A stretch of DNA of 64,000 bases from Candidatus Thiosymbion ectosymbiont of Catanema sp. Cochon2018 (GCA_011392765.1 WYCW01000004.1:172038-236037); one strand, 5' to 3'. Counted from the stretch's first letter, positions 44,947-54,215 are shown. Notes: generated by a model from the letters alone, not told the origin. Translations and numbers: made by a program.

Positions 44947-45562
44947 AGTCCCCGAGCTGTAGCCGCTGCACCCGACCCGAGGTGAGCGGGACTTCCTGGT
45001 GACTGGTCAGGACCACCAGGCCATTCTTGGAGAGGTGTTTCGAGATCAGCCGTTGCAGCAGGTCCACCGCATCGGTATCCAGGGCGGTAAAGGGCTCGTC
45101 CAGGATCCACAGCGGCACGTCGCTCACCGGCAACCGGGCCAGGGCGACCCGCCGCTTCTGGCCCTGGGAGAGCACCGTGGCAGGCAGGTCCTCATAGCCT
45201 GCCAGACCCATTTGCTCCAACGCGGACCGGAGCTGTCCTTCGTCCGCCGCGGTGCCGTCCAGGATCGCCGCCACATGCAGATTCTCGATCCCGGTCAGAT
45301 CGCCCTTGATACCGTTCAGGTGTCCCAAGTAGAGCAACTCCGAGTGGTAGTCCTCGCCCAGGCGGCGGCTGTCCTGCCCCTGCCAGCGGATCTCCCCGGC
45401 GTCCGGGGTGAACAGGCCGCACAAGGCGCGCAACAGCGTTGTCTTGCCGCTGCCGTTGCGTCCCCGCACATGCAGTAGGGTCCCCGGTGCCAGATCGAAG
45501 CTCACTTCGGAGAACAATCGGCGGTCCCCGCGTCTGCACGCCAGATCGACAACCTTGAGCAT
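44945..45562 (-). CDS. ccmA: Heme exporter ATP-binding protein
   Basis: A 205-residue ABC ATPase: Walker A RGRNGSGKTTLLRALCGLF, signature LSQGQKRRVALARL (close to the CcmA LSAGQ form), Walker B PLWILDEPFTAL, and a switch histidine in VVLTSHQEVPL. It powers the CcmABCD complex for c-type cytochrome maturation. The C-terminus reaches the inserted element. Confidence 0.93.
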   Translation of the reverse strand: MLKVVDLACRRGDRRLFSEVSFDLAPGTLLHVRGRNGSGKTTLLRALCGLFTPDAGEIRWQGQDSRRLGEDYHSELLYLGHLNGIKGDLTGIENLHVAAILDGTAADEGQLRSALEQMGLAGYEDLPATVLSQGQKRRVALARLPVSDVPLWILDEPFTALDTDAVDLLQRLISKHLSKNGLVVLTSHQEVPLTSGRVQRLQLGD

Positions 45563-45734
45563 GAATGTGAGACAGACGATGGATAATATGCAACCCGGCG
45601 GTCCGGTCAGGACCGAATCGGGCCGAGAAACGGCAACGCAGGAGTCAGAATTCCGCTTGCCCGAAATTTAACGCCATAGCCCTTGTGGCGGTATTCTACA
45701 ACCTTGAGCCGCGATCGAATAAGGGGGAATCATC

Positions 45735-46310
45735 TTGAAACATCTTCTCATCACCCTCCCTTTTATCTCTCTGTGGGGTTGTACTGCTCTGTTGGTGGAG
45801 CAACCTCCGGGGGAATGTCCAGGTGATCCGGAGTTACCGACCGAGCTCGTTGCTGCATTTGAACCCGTTGCGGACGAGGCATTGCTGAACCTGGCGCTCG
45901 GTGCGCCGAAAAGGAGTGGATTGTGTCGGGGTAAGGTCTACAAGACAAAAAAGGACGTTGAGATTAGGCTCTATCGGGCATGGAACAGCACGCATCCGAA
46001 GAGTCGCTTGGGTGCCTGGTGGGTATTCGACCGTCCGGACGGGAAGGTAAGAAAGTATCGTGCCGATTATGCGATCTGTTACCAGTGGTCTCCAATGGAC
46101 AAATTGACCGAGTGCAATCTGAAAGCGGGGACCAAAGTGGTTGTGGGTACGGGACAGAGTGCAAGGTGTTCGAAATACTTGACTTATCCGGCGTCTGCGG
46201 CGAAACGGATCTACGTTGAAAATGTATCGGAATCGGTATCCGATTGCCGGGATTATGATGCGCTATTCAGCTGGGAACCGCCCATAAAACAATTTCTGGC
46301 TTTGCCCTAG
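45735..46310 (+). CDS. Hypothetical lipoprotein
   Basis: A 191-residue protein with a lipobox (FISLWGC, lipidated Cys at residue 16). The mature part has several cysteines spaced for disulfides (PGECPGD, GLCRGK, AICYQW, ECNLK, RCSKY, DCRDY). No known domain. Stand-alone gene between ccmA (divergent) and queA. A periplasmic or outer-membrane location is expected. Confidence 0.7.
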   Translation: MKHLLITLPFISLWGCTALLVEQPPGECPGDPELPTELVAAFEPVADEALLNLALGAPKRSGLCRGKVYKTKKDVEIRLYRAWNSTHPKSRLGAWWVFDRPDGKVRKYRADYAICYQWSPMDKLTECNLKAGTKVVVGTGQSARCSKYLTYPASAAKRIYVENVSESVSDCRDYDALFSWEPPIKQFLALP

Positions 46311-46463
46311 CCCCCATGTCTTAAGGATTTGTTGACATTTATCCGAGGGCAGACGCTTGCGAGATATTTTTCGTGCCGGCCGGGCACGGTGAGGAGGAAT
46401 CGGGGACCTTGTTTCCGTGGCTTTCCGTAGCATCCATTGGTGAAGGGTATATCATGCCGCGCC

Positions 46464-47492
46464 ATGCGGCGTTCCGATTTCCACTTCGATCTCCCTGAGT
46501 CGCTCATCGCCCAGCGGCCCCTGCCGGAGCGGGGGGCCAGTCGGTTATTGTGTCTGGACGGCCCGACAGGGGCAGTGCGGGATCTGGCCTTCGCCGATCT
46601 ACCATGGTTGGTGGGCGCGGACGATCTGTTAGTATTCAACGATACCCGGGTGATGCGGGCCCGACTCTTCGGCCGCAAGCACTCCGGAGGCCGCGTCGAG
46701 ATCCTGATCGAACGTCTCCTGAGTGATCGAGCAGCCCTGGCCCAAGTGCGGGCAAGCAAGGTCCCTAAACCCGGGACCCTGATCCTGCTTGCGGGCGATG
46801 AGCGGATCGAAGTAGCGGGCCGGGACGACGATCTGTTCCATCTCATCTCCCCGGATGCCGGGTTCGAGGCCCTGATGGCGCATTATGGCCACGTCCCCCT
46901 GCCACCCTATATCCGGCGTCCCGACGAGGTAGCGGACCTGGAACGCTACCAGACCGTCTATGGACGACGTGAAGGGGCGGTCGCCGCACCCACCGCCGGG
47001 CTGCATTTCGACGCGCACATGCTTGCGTGCCTGGCGGAGCGGGGCGTGCGGATCCTCTATCTCACGCTACACGTGGGGGCGGGGACCTTTCAGCCGATGC
47101 GGGTAGAGCGACTCGATGAACACATCATGCACCGCGAGTGGCTGGAAGTGGATCAGACAGTCTGCGATGCGGTGACGGCCACGAGAAAGGCCGGAGGGCG
47201 CGTCATCGCCGTCGGCACTACCAGCGTGCGCGGCCTGGAGAGTGCCGTTCGGGGCGGGATCCCACGGCCCTATCGGGGCGATACCCGGCTCTTCATCCGT
47301 CCGGGTTACCGCTTCCAAGTGGTCGATGCGATGATCACCAATTTCCACCTGCCGGAATCGACCCTGCTGATGTTGGTGGCCGCCTTCGGCGGGTTCGAGC
47401 GGGTAATGGCCGCCTACCGCCACGCGGTCCGGCGGCGCTATCGTTTTTTCAGCTACGGCGATGCCATGTTTCTGACCCGGCGTGGGTCTTGA
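46464..47492 (+). CDS. queA: tRNA preQ1(34) S-adenosylmethionine ribosyltransferase-isomerase
   Basis: A 342-residue enzyme that transfers the ribosyl part of SAM to preQ1 in tRNA, giving epoxyqueuosine. Blocks: [22 protein letters not shown] at the start, [46 protein letters not shown], and a closing [10 protein letters not shown]. The ATG at 46464 matches the family start. tgt is not in the window. Confidence 0.95.
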   Translation: MRRSDFHFDLPESLIAQRPLPERGASRLLCLDGPTGAVRDLAFADLPWLVGADDLLVFNDTRVMRARLFGRKHSGGRVEILIERLLSDRAALAQVRASKVPKPGTLILLAGDERIEVAGRDDDLFHLISPDAGFEALMAHYGHVPLPPYIRRPDEVADLERYQTVYGRREGAVAAPTAGLHFDAHMLACLAERGVRILYLTLHVGAGTFQPMRVERLDEHIMHREWLEVDQTVCDAVTATRKAGGRVIAVGTTSVRGLESAVRGGIPRPYRGDTRLFIRPGYRFQVVDAMITNFHLPESTLLMLVAAFGGFERVMAAYRHAVRRRYRFFSYGDAMFLTRRGS

Positions 47493-47532
47493 TTCAGTCG
47501 CTCGAGTGGAAAAACCGTGGCGGCGTCGATCA

Positions 47533-47569
47533 CCCGGTTGGGGATCTTACAAAATCCCCCGGCTCTTTA
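47533..47569 (+). terminator. Possible rho-independent terminator of queA
   Basis: The sequence CCGGTTGGGGATCTTACAAA followed by ATCCCCCGG can form a GC-rich stem with an 8-base loop. The downstream tract (CTCTTTAT) is only weakly T-rich, so termination may be partial. Confidence 0.45.
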
Positions 47570-47571
47570 TG

Positions 47572-47601
47572 TTGCACAAAGCTCTTCCGCGATGCTATAT
47601 T
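47572..47601 (+). promoter_or_regulatory. Sigma-70-like promoter of the beta-barrel gene
   Basis: TTGCAC at 47572-47577 and TATATT at 47596-47601 are separated by 18 bases, close to the sigma-70 consensus. It would give a leader of about 55 bases before the ATG at 47663. Confidence 0.55.
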
Positions 47602-47662
47602 CCGCCCCGGTGCCAGTCGCCGTGCGGTTGGATTCTCCAGTTAACTTCTGAGGAATATACTA

Positions 47663-48202
47663 ATGAAGAAAGCAGTTCTATTCGCATTGGCCGCGCTGCT
47701 GGTGTCGGCTGTTGCCGAAGCAAGGTTGGATAAGGGAATGCAAGAGCTCGGTGTGCAGGGAATGTTGGACCTGGATGCCGAGGATAAATATGACCTCGAT
47801 TTGAATCTCACCTATGGCTACTTCTTCCGGCATAACACGGAGGTTGGGTTGGTCACCGATTTTCAGGCGAGCGATAGCGTTTTCAATGCAAAGTTCGGTG
47901 GCTTTATCGAGCACAACTTCAACAACGATATCAGCCGGTGGGTCCCCTACATCGGGTTGGCGGCACAGCTCGGCTCGATGGATATTGATTTCGACGAAAA
48001 TGATGCCAACGCCAGTTTGAACGATTCCCAATCGGCCCTTAACTTGGTAGCATCTCTCGGGTTGAAGTATTTTATCAACGACAATGTCGCGCTCACGGGC
48101 ACAGTCACCTATAACTGGGCTACGGATAAACTGTATCCCAGCGAAGACGAACTGAAAGATACTGCGACCAAGATATTTATCGGTACGCGCTTCTACTTCT
48201 GA
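47663..48202 (+). CDS. Outer-membrane beta-barrel protein (OmpW/OmpA-like)
   Basis: A 179-residue protein with a signal peptide (KKAVLFALAALLVSAVAEA) and alternating amphipathic strands typical of an eight-stranded porin-like barrel (LDLNLTYGYFF, EVGLVTDFQASD, VPYIGLAAQLGSMDI, LTGTVTYNWATDK). It ends in the outer-membrane insertion signal IFIGTRFYF, with a terminal aromatic. Ribosome binding site TGAGGA. Ligand unknown. Confidence 0.85.
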   Translation: MKKAVLFALAALLVSAVAEARLDKGMQELGVQGMLDLDAEDKYDLDLNLTYGYFFRHNTEVGLVTDFQASDSVFNAKFGGFIEHNFNNDISRWVPYIGLAAQLGSMDIDFDENDANASLNDSQSALNLVASLGLKYFINDNVALTGTVTYNWATDKLYPSEDELKDTATKIFIGTRFYF

Positions 48203-48395
48203 CGGAGGGAACCCATTCAGAACCTTTCCGGATTTTTCGGGTCGATACGGAATAACCCGGGCGGCGGATTGTCGTCCGGGTAGAATTCGCGGCTGTGCCC
48301 GCACTGCCGCGGATGAGATTCGTTAGGGGCGAGAATTTTTCGCCCCACGCCTTCTATACCCGCCTAGCACGGATCTTTCATAAGAGTTGGCCGCA

Positions 48396-48434
48396 AATCA
48401 ACCACTATGGACTTTCAGTCCATAGTGGTTGATT
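48396..48434. terminator. Perfect 18-bp hairpin between convergent genes
   Basis: The arms AATCAACCACTATGGACT and AGTCCATAGTGGTTGATT are perfectly complementary around TTC. It lies between the beta-barrel gene (+) and pilC (-), which converge, so it is a good candidate for a bidirectional terminator. No long T tract follows on either strand. Confidence 0.6.
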
Positions 48435-48501
48435 CCGTTGCGTGCTTGCCTGATCCGACATCCGCGACCGATCATCCCCCGAGCGGTAAGACCGACCCCG
48501 G

Positions 48502-49740
48502 TCAGACGACTGCAGCCAGCTTGAAGATCGGGAGATACATGGCAATCACTAACCCGCCCACCAGTGTGCCGATGACGATCATGATGATGGGTTCCAGCAG
48601 GCTGCTGAGGTTGTCCACTGCGTTATCGACCGCTTCCTCGTAGAAATCCGCCACCTTGGCCAGCATGTCTTCCAGGGTCCCGGACTCCTCGCCGACGGCG
48701 GTCATCTGGATCACCATGGGGGGAAACATGTGGCGCCGGTGCATGGAGAGCTGCAACGCCTGGCCGGTGGCCACTTCTTCACGCATCTGCATCACCGCCT
48801 GGGAGTAGACGAGGTTGCCGGTCGTCCCGGCGACCGAATCCAGGGCCTCTACCAACGGCACGCCGGCGGCAAAGGTAGTGGACAGGGTGCGGGCGAAGCG
48901 GGCGATGGCGGCCTGGTGCAGGATAGGTCCGACGAGGGGGATCTTGAGACCGACATGGTGGAGGATGTTCCGGAATCCGGGTGAGCGTTTCCAGACGGTC
49001 TTGATGAAAAAGTAGAGTGCGACCAGCACCAATAAGAGATCCCACCACCATTGGCGCAGGATGTCCGAAAGCGCGATCACCAGCCGCGTGAACCCAGGCA
49101 GGTCCGCTCCGAAGCTCGTAAAAAGCGCCTCGAACTGGGGAATCACGAACAGCATGATGACGATCGTGACCAGGATCGCCATCACGACTACGGCTATCGG
49201 ATAGAAGAGGGCCTTCTTGATCTTGCCTTTGATCGACTCGGCCTTCTCCTTGTAGGTGGCGATCTTGTCCAGGAGCACATCGAGCGCACCGGCCTGCTCA
49301 CCCGCCGCAACCAGATTGCAGACCAGGTCATCGAAATACCGGGGATGGTTCCGCAGCGCCTCCGTGAGGGAGGCTCCGCTCTCGATATCGGCCTTGACCG
49401 TCAGCACCAGGTCCTGCATGGCCGGGTTGGCGTGGCCGCGACCGATGATGTCGAAGGCCTGCACCAGCGGGACGCCCGCGGCTATCATAGTCGCCAACTG
49501 GCGACTGAAGACGGCGATATCGGCACTTCGGATCTTGTGCTTGATGCTGCCGAATAAGGGGGGTGGCTTCTTCTTGATCCGGATGGGACTGACACCCCGG
49601 CGGCGCAGCTCCGCCCGCACCATGGTGATGGTCATCGCTCGGGTCTCGCCCTTGACCCGCGCACCGCCGCGATCCACACCCTCCCAAACAAAGACGGATG
49701 GCCCGGTGGCCTGTGGTTTCCGCGTCTTGGTCAGTGCCAT
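48502..49740 (-). CDS. pilC: Type IV pilus inner-membrane platform protein
   Basis: A 412-residue polytopic protein with two T2SSF/GspF domains. The first has FSRQLATMIAAGVPLVQAFDII and ALRNHPRYFDDLVCNLVAAGEQAG. The second has FARTLSTTFAAGVPLVEALDSV and MIQMTAVGEESGTLEDML-like text. Transmembrane segments are at about residues 175-195, 230-250 and 385-405. It anchors the PilB motor to the pilus base. It normally follows pilB directly. Here 2.5 kb of IS and toxin-antitoxin DNA lies between. Confidence 0.94.
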   Translation of the reverse strand: MALTKTRKPQATGPSVFVWEGVDRGGARVKGETRAMTITMVRAELRRRGVSPIRIKKKPPPLFGSIKHKIRSADIAVFSRQLATMIAAGVPLVQAFDIIGRGHANPAMQDLVLTVKADIESGASLTEALRNHPRYFDDLVCNLVAAGEQAGALDVLLDKIATYKEKAESIKGKIKKALFYPIAVVVMAILVTIVIMLFVIPQFEALFTSFGADLPGFTRLVIALSDILRQWWWDLLLVLVALYFFIKTVWKRSPGFRNILHHVGLKIPLVGPILHQAAIARFARTLSTTFAAGVPLVEALDSVAGTTGNLVYSQAVMQMREEVATGQALQLSMHRRHMFPPMVIQMTAVGEESGTLEDMLAKVADFYEEAVDNAVDNLSSLLEPIIMIVIGTLVGGLVIAMYLPIFKLAAVV

Positions 49741-49784
49741 CAGCGCCTAGTGCCGCATTTCACTCTATTTTACGTTCTCAGATC

Positions 49785-49846
49785 CGTAGGGTGGGCTGTA
49801 CCCACCAATACCGTGCCTGGCTGGTGGGTACAGCCCACTCTACGGG
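49785..49846. repeat. GTAGGGTGGGCTGTACCCACC hairpin (as arms)
   Basis: The arms GTAGGGTGGGCTGTACCCAC and GTGGGTACAGCCCACTCTAC surround ATACCGTGCCTGGCT. This widespread kind of intergenic palindrome lies upstream of pilC. Confidence 0.8.
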
Positions 49847-50015
49847 TTACATGTAAAATATGCAGGAACAGGGTACTGGTCCAGCAGTACCAAGATGCCG
49901 ATAATATGGGAATCATTTTTTTCCGCGAATGAACGCAAAGCGGTCGCAATCGGTTCGCCATCAGCGAGGGTTCCTGGTCCATTCAGTCAGTAGGTAGTCA
50001 GGTAGATTGAGGGCC

Positions 50016-50202
50016 AATGCCATTAAGTTAGCTGTTGGCCGCTTGTCGTAGTCGTAGTGTTGGGCAAAGGGCCAGGGATGGCCCGTGCCCAACACCGGTG
50101 TTGGGCACGCCCACCGTCCACAGATGCGGTTCGCGCCTGGCGGTGGTGCAGTCCGAAAAGGACAACACACGCTCACCGCATCCTACGGGCTTTGCCCAAC
50201 CT
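50016..50202. repeat. Family A copy 6, left part (split by IS110)
   Basis: It starts AATGCCATTAAGTTAGCTGT, contains CCCAACACCGGTGTTGGG and GCATCCTACGGGCTTTGCCC, and stops at CCAACCT where IS110 copy 3 begins. Its other part resumes at 51529. Removing the IS restores CCCAACCTACGAATCGC, the sequence found in intact copies. Confidence 0.85.
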
Positions 50203-51528
50203 TGTATGTTCTGTTTCCAAGGGAAAGCCAAGGATGAGGTAGAAAGGGATTTGATGAAGAGTACCTGGGGAAGCCGTCCCAACCTGAGGCCTTGAGCCTG
50301 TACGTAGATTGGCTCCCCGCCCTCTTCGCCCATACCGGAGAGTATCCGAGGCCGTGAGCCATGCTCGTGAGCCTGCATACACAAGGTCGGTAGGCGAGGG
50401 TTCAGGGTCGGGGAACCAAGTCTTGATCCTAGCGCCTTTTTTGCTTCCGAGGAACCGCTCATGAACGTTGCCGGAATCGATGTCAGCGACCAAACCGTTA
50501 CCTTGACCATCAGCCGCGATGGCCGCCTGGGAAACGCCCGTGAATTCAAGAACACCCCCCAAGGGCACGCAACCCTCATCAACCGCCTGCGCAAGGCAAA
50601 GGTAAGCCGGGTCTGCCTGGAGGCCACCGGCCAGTATCACCTCGACTTGGCCCTCGCCCTGGATGACGCTGGATTCGCGGTCATGGTGATCAACCCCAAG
50701 GCCGCCAAACGCTTCGCGGAGGCCATGCAGACCCGCAACAAGACCGATGCCGTCGATGCCGCCGTCCTCGCCGAGTTTGCCCGGCGCATGCCCTTCGAAC
50801 CCTGGCAACGCCCCGATGACCTGGCCCTCGCCATCCGCGCCTGTGCCCGCCGCATCGCCGCCCTCAACAAGCTCCGAACCCAAACCAAGAACCAACTCCA
50901 TGCCGCTCAACTGACCGCCACTACACCGGACTTCCTCATCACCGACCGGCAACACAGCATCGCCCACCGGGAGGCCCAGATCGAACACCTGCGCCGGCAC
51001 GTCCTGGACCTCATCGCCACCGATGAGGAGCTACAACAAACGGTTGCGCGCCTCATCAGCGTCACCGGCATCGCCCACGCCAGCGCCATCCAACTCCACG
51101 GTGAACTCCTGGTCATGCCGGAGGACATGAGCGCCAAGCAATGGGTCGCCATGGCCGGACTCGATCCCCGACAACACCAGTCCGGCTCCAGCGTCAACAA
51201 GAAGCCCCGCATCTCCAAAGCCGGCAACCGCTATCTGCGCATGGCCCTCTACATGCCCGCGCTCAGCGCCGCGCAGCACGATCCCCAGGTCAGGGCCTAC
51301 TATCAGCACCTGATCGAAACCCGTGGCCTCAAAAAGCTCCAGGCCGTTTGTGCCGTCATGCGCAAGCTCCTGCACGCCATCCATGCCATGCTCAAGAACC
51401 GCACCTCCTTCGACAGCAGCCGCTTCTATGCCCCGAGCGAAACGGTAGCTCAATAAATCTAATTTATAGACCGGAGGTGAAGTTTTGGGGATTTGGAGCC
51501 AAATTGGACTTGCATCGGAACAGAGTAT
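50203..51528 (+). mobile_element. IS110-family element, copy 3 (1326 bp, diverged)
   Basis: It has the same length and end sequences (TGTATG...GAGTAT) as copies 1 and 2 but has diverged in sequence throughout. A CT stands at 50201-50202 and again at 51529-51530. The insertion splits a family A repeat cleanly, so the empty target can be read directly: CCCAAC-CT-ACGAATC. The 5' noncoding end carries CGTAGATTGG at 50303-50312. Confidence 0.93.
50461..51456 (+). CDS. IS110-family transposase
   Basis: A 331-residue homologue of the copies at 9591 and 13515, with GIDVSDQT, CLEATGQYH, KTDAVDAAVLAE, MAGLDPRQHQSGSSVNKK and AGNRYLRMALYMPALSA. Differences are spread along the protein, so it is a separate lineage or an older copy. 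The reading frame is intact. Confidence 0.95.
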   Translation: MNVAGIDVSDQTVTLTISRDGRLGNAREFKNTPQGHATLINRLRKAKVSRVCLEATGQYHLDLALALDDAGFAVMVINPKAAKRFAEAMQTRNKTDAVDAAVLAEFARRMPFEPWQRPDDLALAIRACARRIAALNKLRTQTKNQLHAAQLTATTPDFLITDRQHSIAHREAQIEHLRRHVLDLIATDEELQQTVARLISVTGIAHASAIQLHGELLVMPEDMSAKQWVAMAGLDPRQHQSGSSVNKKPRISKAGNRYLRMALYMPALSAAQHDPQVRAYYQHLIETRGLKKLQAVCAVMRKLLHAIHAMLKNRTSFDSSRFYAPSETVAQ

Positions 51529-51612
51529 CTACGAATCGCACGCATCAATCCGCGAGGATTTGTGTGATTTGTGAGGTTTCCTCTCTTTTGCTGGCCGGTA
51601 ACGCTTAACTTA
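51529..51612. repeat. Family A copy 6, right part
   Basis: It resumes CTACGAATCGCACGCATCAA and ends CTGGCCGGTAACGCTTAACT, matching the right end of copy 1 (3090-3169). It pairs with 50016-50202 across the IS. Confidence 0.85.
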
Positions 51613-51697
51613 TTCGCCTTTCCTATGTATGCAGCGGTGCCCTGCGTGGCGACTGCCGTAAGCAGAGGGGAGGCTTCTGAAATGATAGAGCCCATTG

Positions 51698-51883
51698 ATG
51701 GACATCTTGGCAGAACAACTGGACACCAAATTACGCCACTGGCAACCTGAGACAGCGCAACAGGTGCGGCAGTGCATCGCGGAAATTATTGATCTGGCTG
51801 ATCAGGACACGTTGGATGTGTTACGGTCGCGTGGTGTGGAGCAAGAAGTCTTGGATATGCTTGATGACCCCGAAATCCGGTGA
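51698..51883 (+). CDS. Antitoxin-like protein of a MazF pair
   Basis: A 61-residue acidic helical protein (MDILAEQLDTKLRHWQPETA, then QCIAEIIDLADQDTLDVLRS). It overlaps the MazF-type toxin start by 20 bases, the usual antitoxin-first arrangement. No MazE-like DNA-binding motif is obvious, so the family assignment rests on context. Confidence 0.68.
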   Translation: MDILAEQLDTKLRHWQPETAQQVRQCIAEIIDLADQDTLDVLRSRGVEQEVLDMLDDPEIR

Positions 51884-52193
51884 CGTGTGGCTTGCCGATC
51901 TGGGGTTAGCGGCAAAAACTCGCCCAGTCGTCATCGTATCGCGCACCGACCCGGACCCGCCACGTGCATTGATACTCTATGTACCGTTGACGACCCAAAA
52001 TAGACAGAGTCGATACGAAGTTACGCTGCCAAGGCTCGAATTTCTCGACCGCGATTCGGTAGCAAATGTGCAGGGGCTCGGTTCACTGCCAAGAGTGCGA
52101 CTTGAGCGCCGACTCGGGAAGCTCCCGGATGATGTAGTGGGCAAGATAAAGCGTGCTCTTGCATTTGCGCTCGATTTGGGGTTGGTAGCCTAA
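51864..52193 (+). CDS. PemK/MazF-type toxin
   Basis: A 109-residue mRNA interferase-like protein: SGDVWLADLGLAAKTRPVVIVSRTD, then LILYVPLTTQNRQSRYEVTL, and SVANVQGLGSLPRVRLERRLG. These are the SH3-like barrel strands of MazF/PemK. The start at 51864 overlaps the antitoxin gene. It lies in the accessory DNA that separates pilB from pilC. Confidence 0.82.
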   Translation: MTPKSGDVWLADLGLAAKTRPVVIVSRTDPDPPRALILYVPLTTQNRQSRYEVTLPRLEFLDRDSVANVQGLGSLPRVRLERRLGKLPDDVVGKIKRALAFALDLGLVA

Positions 52194-52241
52194 CGGTTAG
52201 TGTAGGGTCTGTTACGCGGACCTTCTAAATATCAACACACC

Positions 52242-53954
52242 CTAATCCCTGGTCACCCGGTTGATCTCTTCGAGACTGGTGATTCCCGACCTGACTTTGC
52301 GTAGGCCCGACGCGCGCAGATCCGCCACTCCTTCGCGCCGTGCCTGCTCCGCGAGCCGGATCGCGTCGCCGCCTTCCATAATCAGGCGTCCGATCTGCCC
52401 GGAAATCGGCATGGCCTGAAAGATGCCAACGCGCCCCCGGTAGCCGTTGGTGCAACGCTCGCAGCCGACCGCGCGGTAGAGCGTCAACTCCGCTTCGATC
52501 TCGGCGCTGCCGAAGCCCGCTGCCAGCAGGGCCTCGCGCGGGAGCCGCTCGGGTTCCCGGCAGTGGGGGCAAAGCCGCCGTGCCAGGCGCTGGGCCATAA
52601 TCAAATGCACCGAGGAGACGATGTTGTAGGGCGGAATGCCCAGATTCGCCAGGCGAGTCAGGGACTGCGGCGCGTCGTTGGTGTGCAGGGTGGAGAGCAC
52701 CAGATGTCCCGTCTGAGCGGCCTTGACCGCGATCTCCGCCGTCTCCGGGTCACGAATCTCACCCACCATGAGGATGTCCGGGTCTTGGCGCAGAAAGGCC
52801 CGCATCGCGGCCGCGAAGGTAAGTCCGGTCTTTACATTCAGGTTGACCTGGTTGATTCCGGGCACTTGGATTTCCACCGGGTCCTCGACCGTGGAGATAT
52901 TGACCTCCGGTCGGTTGAGGATGTCCAACGCAGTATACAGGGAAACCGTCTTGCCCGAGCCCGTGGGTCCGGTCACGAGAATCATGCCGTAGGGTTTTTG
53001 AATGGCGGATAAGAATGTCGATTTCTGCTCCGGCTCGAAGCCGAGGTGGTCGATGTCGACCAGGTCCGCCGCGGCGTCCAAAATCCTCAGAACAACCTTT
53101 TCCCCATACAGGGTAGGCAGGGTATTGACGCGGAAATCGATCTCCCGTCCGCGGCCGATCTTGAGCTTGATGCGCCCGTCCTGGGGCACCCGGTGCTCGG
53201 CGATATTCATGCGCGACATGACCTTGAGACGCGCGACCAGACGTGCGGCGATCGTCACCGGGGGGTTGGAAATTTCCCGCAGCAGACCGTCCTGGCGGAA
53301 GCGGACGCGGCAATATTTCTCGTAGGATTCGAAGTGGATATCCGAGGCCCCATTGTCGATGGCGTCTACCAGGACCTGGTTGACATAGCGGACAATGGGG
53401 GCGTCGCTGGCCTTGAGCTCCGAATCGTACCCTTGCCCGGCGTCCTCGGAGGCGACCCCCAAGCCGTCCAGATCGGTATCCAGGAGAGCCAACATGGCCT
53501 GGTCCCGGGCAGCGATCGCCCGCTCGATCGCAACGGCAAGCTTTGCCTCTTCGACCAGGACCGCGTTTGCAGCCAAGCCCGTGGCGAACCCGATCTCCTC
53601 CAGGGCATGATAGTCGGTGGGGTCCGAGACCCCGAGAAAAAGCCGATTGCCGCGGCGGAAGACGGGCAGAGCGCGGTGCTTCCTTATCAGCTTCTCGTCG
53701 ACCAGGTTCAGAGGGAGGTCGGCAAGATCGACGGCATCCAGATCCAACAGGGGGACTCCGAACGCATTGGCGGCGGCAAGGGCGACCCGCCCGCTGTCCA
53801 GATGCTCCTCTTCGACCAGATACCGGACGAACGGTTGCCGGCGCTCCAGTGCTTCCCGCTGTGCATTCCGGACCCGCTCTTCCGAGATAAGCCGGTCGCA
53901 CACCAGGTACCACGCAAAGCTGGAGGGTTTGAGTATCGTTTGACCGGTCGCCAC
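52242..53954 (-). CDS. pilB: Type IV pilus assembly ATPase
   Basis: A 570-residue hexameric ATPase that drives pilus extension. An N-terminal GspE_N (MshEN) domain (residues about 20-160) precedes the motor: Walker A LVTGPTGSGKTVSLYTALDI, Asp box STVEDPVEIQVPGINQVNLN, Walker B FLRQDPDILMVGEIRDPETA and HLVLSTLHTNDAPQSLTRL. It has the tetracysteine zinc motif (RRLCPHCREPE and GCERCTNGYRG). It is transcribed toward pilC but separated from it by a MazF pair and IS110. Confidence 0.95.
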   Translation of the reverse strand: MATGQTILKPSSFAWYLVCDRLISEERVRNAQREALERRQPFVRYLVEEEHLDSGRVALAAANAFGVPLLDLDAVDLADLPLNLVDEKLIRKHRALPVFRRGNRLFLGVSDPTDYHALEEIGFATGLAANAVLVEEAKLAVAIERAIAARDQAMLALLDTDLDGLGVASEDAGQGYDSELKASDAPIVRYVNQVLVDAIDNGASDIHFESYEKYCRVRFRQDGLLREISNPPVTIAARLVARLKVMSRMNIAEHRVPQDGRIKLKIGRGREIDFRVNTLPTLYGEKVVLRILDAAADLVDIDHLGFEPEQKSTFLSAIQKPYGMILVTGPTGSGKTVSLYTALDILNRPEVNISTVEDPVEIQVPGINQVNLNVKTGLTFAAAMRAFLRQDPDILMVGEIRDPETAEIAVKAAQTGHLVLSTLHTNDAPQSLTRLANLGIPPYNIVSSVHLIMAQRLARRLCPHCREPERLPREALLAAGFGSAEIEAELTLYRAVGCERCTNGYRGRVGIFQAMPISGQIGRLIMEGGDAIRLAEQARREGVADLRASGLRKVRSGITSLEEINRVTRD

Positions 53955-54215
53955 AAGTGCTTACCTGCTCGGCATGAGAAACTCGGACACGAGGTTTCAC
54001 CCCGCTCGATGAACCGTTCGGCAAAGCCCGCCACGATCTTAGCTTCTTAACGAGGCGAATATCCATTTCATCATCATCCGCCGTACCGCTATCATCGAGA
54101 CGTTGAACCAATGTCCCGAGCCCGCACCCAAAACCACTGTGATCGTCCTTTTCCCTTCCCGGGCCAACGAACGGCAACCCGGAAACCTGACCACCCGCCA
54201 TGGATCGAGTAAACG
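53955..54215. other. Divergent intergenic region pilB/dndC
   Basis: No gene is supported. It should hold the promoters of pilB (minus) and the dnd operon (plus). No remnant of dndB was recognised here, although dndB is the usual gene before dndC. Confidence 0.4.
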
